The notes: a model not told the origin generated them from the sequence alone. A stretch of 64,000 nt of DNA from Vitrella brassicaformis (GCA_001179505.1 CDMY01000275.1:374233-438232), one strand, 5' to 3'; positions 1-13,038 are shown, counted from the first letter of the stretch. Numbers and translations: made by a program.

Positions 1-2
1 AG

Positions 3-1945
3 TTCTTCATGGCCTACAAGGGGGCGCTCATGGTCACCGATGAGCAGCTCGTCGAGGGATTCAGGCACTGCAAGAAGATCGGCGCACTCGCACAAGTCCA
101 CGGTAGGTACGCTCACAGCTTCACACGCTGCCACTGATCATCCGAATGGATGGATGGCTTGTGTGTGTGATCCATCCATCAGCTGAGAATGGTGACGCCG
201 TGGCTGCTGGCCAGAAGTACATCGCAGAGGAGCTGCAAATCCTCGGACCAGAGGTAACGAAGAAAGGAACACCACGCCAGCCACAAACCCCAACCAACCA
301 GCTCCACACCCTTGACTGACTTATGCCCGTGTATGTGTGTGTGTTGCATAGGGTCACGCACTGAGCCGTCCAGCCATTCTAGAGGTGGAGGCCACGGAGC
401 GGGCCATCAACCTCGCCGCGTGGGTCAACACACCGCTGTACGTGGTACGCATCCATCCATCCATCCATCCATACTCGATATCAAAGCCCCTACACATACT
501 CGTCCCCTCCGTGTGTGTGTGTGTGTGTGATGTGTGGCCAGGTGCACGTGATGAGCAAGGGTGCGATGGAGGCGGTTGCGCGTGCCCGGCAGGCGGGCTA
601 CCGCATCATCGGCGAGCCCACGGCGGCCGGCCTCACCCTTGACGAGAGCAAGATGTGGGACCCCGACTTCAAGACCGCTGCTGCCCACGTCATGTCGCCA
701 CCCATCAGGAAGCACGATGTCGACGGCATTGCCCTCCAAAACGCTCTCAAGAATCGTGTCCTCTCGGTAAGTGTGTGAGCATGACAACATGAATACTCGT
801 TCCATCACGGCGTCCATCCCATCCACACACACGTGTTGCATATATGGTTGCTGTCCGTCGGTCTGCCTGCCTGTCTGTCTGTCTGTCTGTCTGTCTGACC
901 CTGCCTGCAGCTGGTGGCGACCGACCACGCGGTGTTCAACTCCACTCAGAAGGCCAAGGGCAAACACGACTTCCGCGTGCTGCCCAATGGAGTCAACGGT
1001 CGGTCAGCTTCGCACACAATGCACAACATACACAACATGCACAACTAGCTTGCCATCCGTCCATCTGCCTGTGGGCTGGATAATGACTAATTTCCTTCCT
1101 TGTGTGTGTGATGTGTGCAGGTCTTGAGGAGCGCATCCCGGTGCTGTGGACGACCATGGTCAACACGGGCAAGATCACGCCGATGGACTTCGTCCGCATC
1201 ACCTCCACCGAGGCGGCACGAATCTTCAACGTCTACCCTCAAAAGGTAGGTCACGTCACCCACACACATCACTGACGCACTCACGGACGGACGGACGGAC
1301 GGACGGACGGACGCGCAAAGGCGTGGGCTGAAATGCACCCACCCACTGTTTGTGTTGTGTTGTGTGTGTATGGATGGTATGTGGGTGTCTCACTCAGGGT
1401 GTGATTCGCGAGGGTTCTGACGCCGACTTGTATGTGCTTGACCCGACTGTGGAGTACACCATCTCACCCCAGACACACCACTCGGCCCTCGATACCAACG
1501 TCTTCGAAGGGTAAGAGTAAGTCGCCGCAATGCACCGCACCAGACCGCATGGATGTCTACGCGTGTCTGTGTGTCTGTGTGTTTGTGGTGTGTGTGGTCT
1601 GTTTGTTTGTTCCAGCATCAAGTGTCGGGGCAAGGTGGTGACGACCATCAGCCGCGGCGACATCGTGTGGGACAACAATCAGCTCTTCACCAAAGACGGT
1701 CGCGGACAGTAAGAACACACCAATACACACAATACAGCCATAAATAAAGATGGCATCCCCCTGCCCTGCCCATCTCACTCACATTCGCTGGCGGTGTGGT
1801 GGGCTTCGTCTCACGTTCATTCAGGTACATCGAGACGAAGCCCTTCTCGCCCTATCTGTTTGGCGGCCTGGAGCAGGAGGAGGCCCTCAAGCGGGCCGAG
1901 ATGAACGCACCCGTCAAGCGCAACCTCGACAAGATCTACGCATGA
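3..1945 (+). CDS. Dihydropyrimidinase / D-hydantoinase, 3' part (5' end outside window)
   Basis: Exons by frame and GT-AG: 3-102, 183-253, 352-444, 542-766, 911-998, 1121-1245, 1398-1510, 1616-1708, 1825-1945; all phases agree and it ends in TGA. The family hydrolyses the ring of dihydropyrimidines in pyrimidine catabolism, as a cytosolic zinc amidohydrolase. Seen: VHAENGD, formed across the first splice, then GHALSRP, the metal-ligand region ATDH followed by [25 protein letters not shown], and the C-terminal amidohydrolase strand [12 protein letters not shown] followed by a TTISRG repeat. The start, and any N-terminal HxH metal site, lie upstream of the window. Family is certain; substrate preference (dihydrouracil versus other hydantoins) and relation to CRMP-type non-enzymatic homologues cannot be settled without the missing part. 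Confidence 0.9.
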
Positions 1946-4209
1946 GGGACGGTGATCCCATTGTGGCCCAGCCCGTACCACCCTGTCCTACCAATTTTGC
2001 AAGGAGAGCTGCACACACTTACACACACAACACATACACACCCGAACCTTTATTGCGTTGAGAGACGGGGCGCGGCGAGGGGTGCGGTGCATGGGGGCGT
2101 GTGCATGTGTGTGTGTGTGTGTGTGTGCGTGTGTGCTATGCCACGGGGGAATGTTGGCGTGTGTCTGGGGGCGGTGAATGTTTGTGTGTTTCAAGCACTG
2201 GGAATCGATCGCAAGACGAGCTAAGGCAGCTTTGGGGCATTTTGGGCCTGCTGTGTTGAATTCTATTGCAATGCATTGCAAACCACTGCATCAATCTGAA
2301 TGGTTTCTTTTCCTTCCCCCATCACCCCCTACCCTACGCACACCAAGGCACGCCGATGGATGTTGTCTGGTGTTGTGTTGTGTTGTGGTGTGGTGTGGTG
2401 TGTTGTCTGCGTCTTTTTCCATTCTTCCGAGAGAGTACCAGCTAGGTTTTTTCGTCGGACGATTTGCGACAAAGGCAAGGGAGCTGCGTCCGTCGATCAG
2501 TGTGGGTGGATTGTGTCGGTCCACTTGCTGCACGTCAACGTGGAGGGCATCCATCCATCAGGACATGCCGGATGTTCCCACTGTTGCCCATGAGGGTGTC
2601 GAGACGTGCAGCAAGCGCTCAACACATGACATGACACACACCAGCCCAGCACTAAGGCAATGTATAGCTACCAAGATATGTGCAAGCAGAGAGGCAAAGT
2701 GACACGCGACGCGTATCGTGCGAGTGCGAGTCCCCGATCGATTCGATAAGTGGCTGGGCTGCCGTGTTGCTCAGCCTGACTGTATGTATGTAACGGACGA
2801 GCGAATGTATGTTCTATGTGGATAGCATTCAAGGCAGCCACAGCCAGGAAGGAAGGCCTGCCTTTATGGCCAGACGGATGGATGCATCGCATCAGTGGGT
2901 TGACTGACGGCTGCCTCGAGGCTGTCACCGTGCGATGGATCCGAGGCAAGTTGAACATGGTCTGAGACAACATGCATGAGTCAGAGCAGAGCCCTCGTCA
3001 CGTTTTATCTGTCTGTCCTCACTGCACGCGCTGGACGTGACTGTCGTGCAGGAGAGAGCACGAGAGAGGGAGCGAGGCGCCGTCTTTTTTGGCTCTCTCT
3101 TGCCGCTGCGTTGGGGAAGAGAGGAGGGAGGGCATGACGGACAGGACAGGGGGTGGTGTGAGAGTGATGTGATTTCATGTGAGTTAGTGCGCGGCTTCGT
3201 CTTGTCGTCACCATGCCGGCGCTCAAGGAGTGCAGACAGGCGCGAAACTTGCGTCTACGCATTCCTTGAGCTCCGGTTTGGTGACGACAAGGTGTAGCTG
3301 CGCCACATGGAAGCGAGCACACACGGGACCGTCAGCGTTGATGCGTGAGGATTGATCAGTCGACCGATGGATGCTCCGTGGAGGAACAGCAGGATAGGAT
3401 GCAGCCAGCCCTCTGGGAACAAACACGTTTTGCGCCATGGTGGGCTGCCTCTCTCTATCTGCACATGCAATGCAAAAGGTGCGTCCCGTCGAGAGAATCC
3501 CATCCATCGCATCGATCACTCGCTCACACGCACTTGCATCGCTGAGAGAGACAGGCAGATTCATGCAATCAGTCCAGCCGGCTTGTTATCTCGTCCGCCG
3601 TGCATGCCTGAAAGAGACACAGCCCAATCACTGCAGAACATGAATCGACGACATGTGAACGTACGCGCCTTAGGCCTCATCGAAGTCGTTCGTGACGTGC
3701 TCGCCCGCCTTTGAGACACGAGGCTGGGCTACCCTGTGTCCGAAGGCTCCCCTGACATGACGGGCGAGTCATACGTCCGTGGGCACGCACGGCACGTTTG
3801 TGAGAAGCTTCAAGTTGTCCCCACCAAACAAACAGAGTCACACAAAGATCGACAAGACATACAAGGTCTGTCATGCATTGCATCTGATCCCTGAACACAT
3901 GCATGCCAGGTAGAACAAGAGATGTCGACTGACCGACGCTGCCTGTCAAGTACAACACTAAAACCACACTAACCGGCAGGTTGAACAAATCCCAAATGTA
4001 CTGACCCACCCCTAGCGACAGCCAGCAATGGCCAGCAGCACAGTTGAGAGCCATGCAGGCAGGCAGGCAGGCACATCAGATCTGTCTCACTTCGTGCAGG
4101 GAGGAAGTCGCCCGTCGAGGCAGCACTTCGTTCACCAAACCAAAACACACAAACACACACACAGACAAAGCAGCCGAGAGACATGCACAGCAAACAAGAC
4201 GACAGGCTG
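1946..4209. other. Intergenic DNA, no gene seen
   Basis: No open frame here shows family motifs or consistent splicing. Contents are (TG)n near 2105-2130, (TG/TTG)n near 2370-2405, purine-rich DNA near 3055-3135, a long imperfect inverted repeat at 3191-3303 (listed separately) and CA-rich DNA near 4145-4170. It separates the ends of two convergent genes, so 3' UTRs of both are expected at its edges. Confidence 0.6.
3191..3303. repeat. Imperfect inverted repeat (fold-back hairpin), arms about 50 bp
   Basis: The left arm 3191-3237 reads nearly as the reverse complement of 3251-3303, with about 13 bp between arms. The best paired blocks are CTTGTCGTCACCA (3201-3213) with TGGTGACGACAAG (3279-3291), and GCTCAAGGAGTGC with its complement around 3259-3272. 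A few mismatches and small bulges interrupt the stem. It could be a hairpin RNA source or a decayed inverted duplication; nothing in the sequence decides. Confidence 0.6.
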
Positions 4210-7200
4210 TCATCTCCACACCACCGAGACAGCCATCCCCAGCGCCAAGGCTGCAGCAGTCCGAGCAACTTCTGCCCCCCTCCTGGCGGCTCGCCCCGTC
4301 GTGTCTCCCCCGCCCCAGTCAACCTTATCGTCGCCCCCCCCCGATGGCTTCGGTGTCGTCGACACTTCACACTCGTTGCCAATGCACACCCCCGGGCCGC
4401 CTGGGTCGATAATGCCATCGTCAGGAGGGGCTATGGTGGGTGGCGGGGTGGGGAGGTCTGCTGGCGGGTCGACCCCTTCCAGAAAGACAGGGCAGTCTTC
4501 CCAGGGGTCAGTTGGGGCGTCTGCGGCGCTGCTGACGACACGGATGAGGACAACAGCTCGTGCTTCCTCGTTAGCAGTGCCGCCAATGGCCTTCACCGTG
4601 TACACCTTGCAGTCTGAAAAGACGAGAGCAGTAGGAAGTCAAGGAAGGCACACGAGCGAGACACGAAGTCTGTGCCCAGTGAGCCGACCGCTCTGTGCTG
4701 TGGGGACGCCCCTCACAATGCCGGTCTCTGGCTCTATCCACATGCCGTCGGGAAGGTTCACAACGCGCGCATAGGAGCTCACGGGACCCTGAATGGTCGG
4801 TGACAACTCATAGTATTTGCCAACTGCATGAGTGAGTGAGACACACAAAGAAAGTGCCGGCAGGACACGAGATGGCGTCTGTCTTTGTGTGTAGGATGAA
4901 ATGCTGACCGAGGAGAGTGACATCCTGCGGGTCATAGAAGTAGCCATTGGGTACCTGCTCCCTCACGGAGTGCTGGTCAAGCAGCTCACAGTGTTTTCCG
5001 ATGAACCCCGGAGGGCACACGCAGCGGTTGTACTTCCACACGCCTCCCTGTTCACACGGCGAGCCGAAGCAGACGGTGTTGATCCTGGGGCACTGCAGGC
5101 TCCCACTCATGTTCGGCACGGTCTTCTGCACGCCGGCCTCAGACGCGGTGCATGTGACAACATATTGGAGAACTCCGTTGTTCACTGTGATTTCCACTGC
5201 GCCGTACACGGGCGTTCCGTCGGCAAGTGTGCCGCTCTGGATGCACTTGCGGGGGAAACACTGGCCTGCGCAGACATGCTCAAGACATGGGTTCACATGG
5301 AGAAATGAGTGGGTGTCTTGTCGCATGTGTTGTCTTGTCGCATGTGGAGACGTACCCCTGAGCATCGGCGAGGGCTCGCCGACAAACTGGAATCCCGTGC
5401 GGATCAAATCGCTGTGGAAACACCTCGAAGTCGGGCTATGTGCTTGGCCTTCCTGGGCCCACTCGGCAAGGAAGCTGGCTTCGTCGGTGCAGTGGCCATC
5501 ACTATACGCCTCCCTGGCCGGACAATAGTCCATGAAGATTCCAGAGCCCCCCACAGTCGGATCGCTAAAATACGAGAAGGCCTCTGGCAATGGCCCGCTC
5601 GCAACGCCGATTGTGCAATACCCTCTTGCCATCCTGTTCTGCGTGCACAGGGAGAGGTCTCTTGCAAGGCACCAGGGGGATGTGGATGTGGTAGACTCGA
5701 TCTCCGCCTGCTGCGAGGCCGAGACACATGGGCCGCTAACGAATTTGCAGCCGTCGCCGGTGAACTCGTCGCGACCCCTGACAAGACATGGATAGGTGGA
5801 TATGCGGAGACACATGCGTTGTGAGCCGTTCTGTGAGTACCACATCATTTCGCCCGCAGTGCTAAAGTCACTTCTGTACCTACATTTGCCGATAGTCGTG
5901 GGCGACAAGAATGTGTGTCTCAAAGGTGTATTCGCCGCTCGCTCACCAGCCGCTGTCGTGAAAGTATGCGAGAGTGAGGGGGCTGAGCACAGGATACTCT
6001 GAAGTAACCGGTGACATGACCTCAAAGGGGCCGAGACGCCTCTCCCAATGCTGATACTTTGAACCTTGACCAACACGCACCCACACACACCAACAAGTCA
6101 ACACACGTGCAGACCGCTGTCAGCCTCCAAGAAGCTGTACCTTGCTCGCCTTCGTTCTCCAGGTAAACACCGTCGAGCGTGTCGCACCCAAAGTACTTTC
6201 GCGCCTTCTCAACCACCTTGGGCGTCTTCAGTTTGGCATTCGTAATGCCCTTACTCGTCTCTAGCACAAGCACAGAGTCAGGGGCCTGGTAGCGCAGGTT
6301 TTCATCCGAGGATCTCGGAGGCCTAGCAGACGAAAGATTGAAAGGCTGGAGTGCGAAGGAAACAGGACAGGCCATGTGTCTCGCATACCGGCCATTTGAC
6401 TCTCTCGGGCTGAGTGGCGTGCCATCCTGGGCACGAAAGAAGGCCACGTCGACGCCGCTCCAGCCGAGGCTGTGGTATATCTCGTGTAGGATGAAGCCAA
6501 CCTCCTCCCTCCATAGAAAGGGGTCGTTGTTGCCGTTTATGCGGCTCGGGCAGATGTTGATGTATCCTGCTACCGGGCGATCGAACTGGTCCCGCATGCA
6601 CGCACCGGCATAGCCGACTGTGCCGAACCCACACACTTGTGTGTCCTTGGCCGTGGCATAGAGCACGAAATCGGTTTGTTTCAGACCGGTGCCCGCTGCG
6701 ATGACTTGACACTGCGAAGGCGTGATGGGGCACCGGAATGTCTTGCTGAGCAAGAGACACATGGGGGACAGAGAGACATGAGCCCCCACAAATCGCCCGG
6801 TTCCCGATTGAGTCCTCTCTCGCCTCACTTACCCAAAGTGGTCCTCCGGTATTCCAGTCTTCTCCCCACATGTGTTGTAGTTGAGGGAAATGGTCTGGCA
6901 CAGGTCAGGGTCGGACGGATCAGCCCCTTCAACTGAACTCCACCGGAACCCACACGCCCGGGGAAGCAAAAGGTTCCCCTCGACAGGGATGACTCTCAGT
7001 GACCGCTTCACGATGTTCACGGCGGCCGGCAACAGGTCATTCACCGCATAGTCCAGCAGTGCAGGGGAAAAGGCGTAGTCATCACGCAATTCGGAGTCAT
7101 CAACTAAGACGCGGATGGGCTCGAACTGCGATGAGGCGATCTGCAGCCGCCTCCCGGTCCTGTAGTGGGGATGGCCTTGGGGGTAAGCAACGCTGCCGAA

Positions 7201-7494
7201 CTTGGTGTCGTCCCAGTCCTTTTGCAGACGCTCCTTCTCGTGGGCCTGATGAGAAGAAAACACAAACAACCACATACAAGCACAAGAGGTAGATGACCCG
7301 CGGGCATCGTGATCGATGTATGGATAGGCGTGTACGTGCAGCCTTCGCCGTGAGGGCGGTGTTGGCAATGGAAAGGCGCTGCCCGTGTTGGTTTGGTGAG
7401 GGAAGCCGTGATGGTCATGACTATGGAGATCGTCACATTGTATGAGCCTCAGCGGTGCCAAGAATGTGAAGATGAAGAAGAGGGGCGCCTGCAT
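4210..7494 (-). CDS. Leishmanolysin-like (M8) zinc metalloprotease with EGF and Ig-like domains and a GPI-like tail
   Basis: Exons: 7494-7336, 7245-6833, 6745-6389, 6324-6141, 6064-5947, 5879-5841, 5777-5356, 5265-4909, 4823-4689, 4613-4210. The peptidase M8 family cleaves proteins at the cell surface. Seen: hydrophobic N-terminal signal, zinc motif HEIYH with SLGW after it, and the third zinc ligand in QHWERR, recovered only when the intron 6140-6065 is removed; then the Met-turn region GPFEVMSP and FHDSGWY, all in family order. Cysteine-rich sequence follows, then an EGF-like module (CVCPPGFIGKHC), a putative Ig-like repeat with LPDGMWIEPETG and GVP, a Pro-rich linker, and a hydrophobic C-terminus ending VSVVWR, as in GPI-anchored members. 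The start ATG precedes the signal peptide. The head-to-head neighbour at 7823 shares a 328-bp 5' region. Substrate unknown. Confidence 0.88.
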
Positions 7495-7543
7495 GGCAAG
7501 TCGCGGTCGGGGTCTGAGACAGGGTTTCGAGTTTCGGGTTTCT

Positions 7544-7552
7544 TGCGAGCTT
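7544..7552 (+). promoter_or_regulatory. TGCRAGCTY motif between protease and SPX/VTC genes
   Basis: TGCGAGCTT followed by GG, 50 bp from the protease ATG (-) and 271 bp before the SPX gene ATG (+). It matches the element repeated in other 5' flanks of this window. A role as core-promoter or start-site element is inferred from position only. Confidence 0.5.
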
Positions 7553-7822
7553 GGCTGAAAATCAATCCTGTTGAGGGAGGCGCCTCCACATCCATCTGTG
7601 CTTCTTTTTGATCACTGGCAAAGATCCCATCGAGCGCAGACGCCCGCAGCAGAGGTCTGCAGGGCACTCATCATCACCACGCTGGCGGGCGGTGCATGAC
7701 TGAGCGGCTGATGCGCAGATCCACCCTCGAGACGCGAAGCGGCCATCTCACTGATTGAGATTTTCCCTTTGAATCGGCTTCCGTGCTCCCGCCTTTTTCC
7801 CTGCGGCTGATTGATTGTCGTG

Positions 7823-10800
7823 ATGAAGTTCGCGAAGCGTCTGCAGGAGCTGGCCGAGCCCAAGTACCGTCAGTTTTACATCTCTTACAAGGAGCTCAAG
7901 AAGGCCATCAAGCTCATCACGGGCAGCGATGTGTCCTCCTACACCATCAAGGAAGTCACCGAGTCTTTCGGCAACATTCGGGCGCTCGGAGGATCCATCT
8001 ACAGGTCGGTGGCTGACTCGGCAGGCAGGCAGGCACAGAGGCACAGAGGCACAGAGGCAGGCAGGCAGGCAGGGAGGATCCTTGACACACACAGCGTGAC
8101 AGCTCGGTGTTTGTTGTGTGCGTTGGTGTGGTGCAGGCCTCCCGAGTCGCGTTTTCAGGATTTGCTGAATCATGAGCTGGACAAGATCAACAAGTTCGCG
8201 GGCATCACTGCAACGGCCATCGTCGGCAGCCTCAGGTAAGAGGGACAGACAGCTCACCTCAGGCGGACTGCATGACTGACTGACCACTCTGCATGTACGT
8301 ACGTTTATGCGTGGTGATGAAGGCAAGCGCTGAAGGACATCCGTCAGCTGATGGATCAGCACCAGTCTGGCGAGCCTCCAGACCCGTCCCACTTCATCCA
8401 CGAGCTCGAGTCCATCGAAAACGCCATCGACTCACAGGTCACGGACGGAGGGAGGGAGGGAGTGGGTGACTGCCTGTACACTGGAGAATGAGGGCAGGGA
8501 CACCTACCTCGTGCTGTGTTGGTTGCGTGTGTGCAGGCTGAGGAGATAGTGATATTGGATGCGTACAAGTCGCTCAACTTCACCGGCTTCCGGAAGATCA
8601 CCAAGAAATACGACAAGAACAACAGATCCGCCGCTGCATCGTGGTACGTATGTATGTGTGTGTACCTGGACAAACATGGGCCTGCTGCCCTCACTCTGTG
8701 TCGCCTGTGCATTGCACTACTCTCTCCGCGTGTGTGCAGGTTCATGTCGCGTTTGACCAAGGAGCAGTTCATGTTGATCGACTTCGACTACCTGCTGTCC
8801 ATCCTCAGCGTCTGCTACTCTGAACTCAGAAGGCTCCACGCCATGGAGGCCTCGGAGAGTGACCCACAAAGGTACGTCAATCAATCGAGACAGGCTCATC
8901 CCTTCCACTCCACAAGTCTTGTGAGTCGGTGTCATTCATGTGAGTCAGTCGAGGTGTGTCTGGGACCGTGGGTGCGAGTGCGTTTGGTGAGCCGGTGGGC
9001 GAGAACGAAATCCGAAGCGTCAAGTACTGGATCAACGCCGAGAGCATGAGGTGGGCACATGGACACACAGGGGCGGCCCCGCCACATCTGGTGTGGTGCG
9101 TGACGTGTGTATAGGGTAAAGGTCAAGATCATCAAGCACGTGCCACTGCTCGCGCAGGGCGGCAAGAAACTAGAATACGTGAGTGACACCAGCCTACACC
9201 ATGCCATGCAGCCCAGCCAGCCACCCAATGTGTGTGTTTCTCACCCATCAACCGGTCAGCCTTCGATCCAGCACGAGGTGCTGAATCCCCTCACCCAGCC
9301 GCTGCAGACCGCATTCGTGCAGCCCGGAGCGTAAGCACACACACAATCCCTGCCTACCTACCCACCTGCCTGCACGTTCGGATACATACACACATGTGTG
9401 TATCTCTGTGTGTCTGTCAGTGACCTCCGGAGCTTCACCAGCTACATCTACTTTGACAACGAAACACTCGGTAGGTCACGCACAACTCACTGCAAGCGAC
9501 CGGCGGTACGACTGTCTGTGTGTGTGTGTGTGTCAGATTCGTATTACGAGGTGCTGGATCAGCGTCAGGACGGTCGCGGGCAGCCCACCCAGATCATCCG
9601 ATTCCAGTGGCAGGGCGAAAACGACAACCAACCAGACAAAGGTATGTTTTCACAACCTCTCACACGGATCAGACCGGCCGCTCTTGTGTGTGCTTCCGCT
9701 GCCATGCATGGCACGCACGTCAGACATAGCGATGGTGCTGCAGAACCCCTTCGAGCCAGCACACGATGCACTCGAGTGGCCCGAGAAAGTCACACACGAG
9801 GTGAGCGCGGAAAGATTCTCACTCAATGAATGAATGAATGCATTTTGGTGTGTTGTGTGTGGTCAGGAGAGTGGCTTGCCTCGCTGTGCGACGGTGAAGC
9901 AGCGGCACATCAAGAGCATCCTCGACGGCACCTTCGACATGGACGCATGGTGAGTGAGTCAGGGGGACCACACTCGAGACAGACAGACAGATGGGAGAGC
10001 AAACAACATGACATCATTCGATGTCGCATGAATGAACGAACGAATAAGTGTATGTGTGCCTTGGCTGGCTTGTGTCTCAGGTTGGGTCGCAAGCGTGAGC
10101 TGGGTATGTCTGACGTCAACCTGACCCTCAAGAAGCAGCACATAGACAACATCATCGCCAGGTACCTACCGACAATCAACATAAGACAGACACCACACGA
10201 CGAACGCGACAGCCACACCAATTCACCCGCCGCATCATGACATGACTCACACGCATGTGTTTGTGTTTGGCTCCAGGTTGCGTGACAAGAAGGCCAAGCC
10301 CATGGTGCGGGCCACCTTTCACCGATCATCATTCCGGTGGGCAAAACCAGCCCAGCATATGATTTCTGGTGTCATTACTGATGTCTGTCTGTCCGCCCCT
10401 CTCTCTCTGATTGCCGGTGTCTGTCTTGCAGCGGTGAGCACGGCAACATCTTCATCAACTTGGACGAGGAAGTGCGCTTCATGAACGAAGACGTCCCGGC
10501 AAAAGACGCTGCCAGTCAGACACACACACACACACACTCACAGAGAGACTCACATGCCATCCACAGCACAGCACAGCACAGCACAGCACACACGCAACGT
10601 CCACGTTTCCTATATATTCAGACTGGGTTCGTGCCAGCACAGAGGCCCGTGCGTCAGAGGTAACAAGCCTATGACGCCCAAACCCTCCATCCGTCCCCTG
10701 CAGTGATTGCAAAAACCACCCCTCTCTGTGTGGGCTGCTCGTGTGTGTGTGTGTGTGTGCGCGACTGTTCATTCAGGAGATCGTGGGTTTGAATTTCGCC

Positions 10801-13038
10801 GTTTTGGACGTGTCGATCCGGGGCAGAGACGGCACCGAGTGGGAATGGCTCTCAGAACTCACCGGTGCGGTACACACACATGACGGCCGGGATCGGGATA
10901 AGCGGATGCACCGCATCTGTGGGTGGCTGGGTGCCTGCGTGCCAGGTATGGCGTACGTGACGGAGGTGTGGGGCTTCTCCTGCTTCATCCACAGCATGGC
11001 CTTCCTCCACAGCAAGCAGCTGGGCACCGGGCGATACCCACACTGGTTCAAGCATGCTGTCCAGGTAGGCATGCATGGCTTGACACGACACACCTGCTAC
11101 ACATCGGCACGACACATGCACACGTGCAATAAATACACACACACTTTCCTTCACAGGAGGAGGATGACCGCGAGGAGCATGAGTCGGAGGAGCAGGGGCC
11201 GTCCGCTAGACCCACGCTCGTTGAGGTGAGTGAGGGAAATGTGAGATTGGACAAGAAACCACCCACCCACACACAGCGCTCATTCATTCTTCTGTGTCCA
11301 CGTCTTTGTTGTGTACGGCTCCTCTACCTTTGTCTCAGCATCCTCAGCACCAGGTTGATGTCATCGGTGTCGGCGAGAGCGCCCGACTGATGCACGAAAA
11401 CACTTCATTCCATGTCAGTCAGCGCCTCACCCACCAACAAACCATCAAATCGCATCCATCTCCCATGTCATTCATCTGTCTATCTATGTTTCCATCGTCT
11501 GTCTTCAGGAGATGGCCGACCACATCAATCGCTTTGCGTCCGGCGACAGGGGTGGCGCGAGTGCGTCCGCGAGCGGCGTGGCCCATGCGGACCAGTCACC
11601 CGAGGCACTCATGGCGCGGCCACTCCCCCCACCACCACCCAGATCTGTCGACGTGGGCGGCGAACTCTCAGAGCCTCTGCTCAGGGGAGAACGTAAGCAC
11701 AGCACGAGCAGCAAGGCTACCAGCCGACCGATAGATAACACACCAGACAGACGCACTCACTTGTCTGAGTGCTTCGGATCGGCATCAGGTGCTGCGTTCC
11801 CTCCGAAGGCTGCCCGTCCAGCAGCAGCGACCGCTGCTGCTGCGGGCGGAGGGGGCGAGCAGCGGCCCCCGAGACGGCCTACACGCGAGAGGGACGCTCG
11901 CGAGCTACACAGCCCGGCCAGGAGCCGATGGTGTCCGGATTTTTGGACGAGGCGGCGGCCACGCATCGAGGGCAGGCCGGGTGGGCCGCCTGGACCTGGC
12001 GGCCCGGGAGTGGGTGGTGGTGGTGGTGGAGGGCCGAGGGGTGTGCCGACGCCCCAGCAGGCGGCGGTGCGTGTGGAGCCCAAGGTGTTTTTCGCCAACG
12101 AACGGACATTCCTCCAAGTGGGCTGGGCTGCGACGGGCTGGGCGGGCCAGGGAGGGAGGGAGGGAGCAACGAGAGCATCACACCTGTGTGTGTGTGTGTG
12201 TGTGTGTTAGTGGATGAATGTGGCTGTGTTGCTGTCGACCATATCGATCACCATCCTGAACCTGGGCACATCCACCTCATTCATTGCAGGTGCGTGCGGG
12301 GGTGCGTGGGAGATCGTCCGTGATGGATTGATGGAATTGATTGCGTGCAGGTTTGATCATGGCCCCCGTTGGGATATTCTTCATCATCTACTCGTACTCG
12401 GTCGGCCCACCGCACGTACATTCCAGACATTTCTTCGCCTGTTATAACATTCGTATGTATGTCAGGTGTATGTGCGTCGCGCCCGTGCCCTGGAGCGGAA
12501 AGAGCCCCTCAACTATAACGACCAGCTCGGTAGGTCAGTCAGTCAGGGCCAAGACAGACAGACAGACAGACACACAGACAAACAAGACATACACTCCTCG
12601 ACTCGATCCCTTGCTCCTTCCTTGTTTGTTTCAGGTCCCACAGTGTTGGTGGTGACACTGGTCGTGGCCCTCAGCGCCATTCTGTACGTCAACGTCACCG
12701 CACACCTCAAGGAGGCCGGCGACTTCCCGCCACTTGCACACACGCCCAAGCACCAAGTCAAACACGAGAACCACCCCGTCGCCCCGCCACCCAAGGAGGC
12801 CGAGAGTGCCAGCGCCCACGATGAGCACAAGAACCACGACAAGAAGGACAAGGGCGACAAGGGCGACAACAGCACGTCACTCGTGCAGGCGTTCGGGCCG
12901 CTCAGGTCGGGTGTGTTCGACAAACAGGGTGACGGCGGTGTCATGAGGGAGACGGTCTTCCGACGGCGCATGAATATGAACCGGCCGGCGGCTGCGGCTG
13001 AGCCAGGGCAAGACGAGCAGCCTGTGGAGTTTGTCTAG
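7823..13038 (+). CDS. SPX - VTC-like - transmembrane protein (vacuolar transporter chaperone family), Vtc2/3-like
   Basis: Twenty-six exons from ATG 7823 to TAG 13038; all phases agree (first 7823-8004, 8137-8235, 8323-8437; last 12211-12289, 12351-12400, 12466-12529, 12635-13038). The VTC complex makes polyphosphate at acidocalcisome or vacuole membranes under inositol-pyrophosphate control. The SPX domain starts at MKFAKRL and ends with the basic helix FRKITKKYDKNN. A VTC tunnel domain follows: KYWINAE, SYIYFDNETL, IIRFQW, VKQRH, PMVRATFHR, NFAVLDVS, FSCFIHS. A Gly/Pro-rich linker precedes a VTC1-type three-helix membrane unit beginning VEPKVFFANERTFLQW. Several residues used by the Vtc4 polymerase are changed: the second Arg of RxR is Gln, the Glu of LEVK is Asp, the Lys of FSKF is Cys, and ERKTH is absent. 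A non-catalytic Vtc2/3-like role is therefore likely. Confidence 0.88.

Noticed and set aside
3223..3714. Overlapping frames of 85-120 codons on both strands near 3250-3700
   Set aside because: No motif, no consistent splicing, and they arise partly from the hairpin and from GC-rich codons; treated as chance.
11769..12323. Alternative Arg/Gly/Trp-rich frames over the VTC linker
   Set aside because: Only the frame that leads in phase into VEPKVFFANERTFLQ is supported by the conserved downstream membrane unit.
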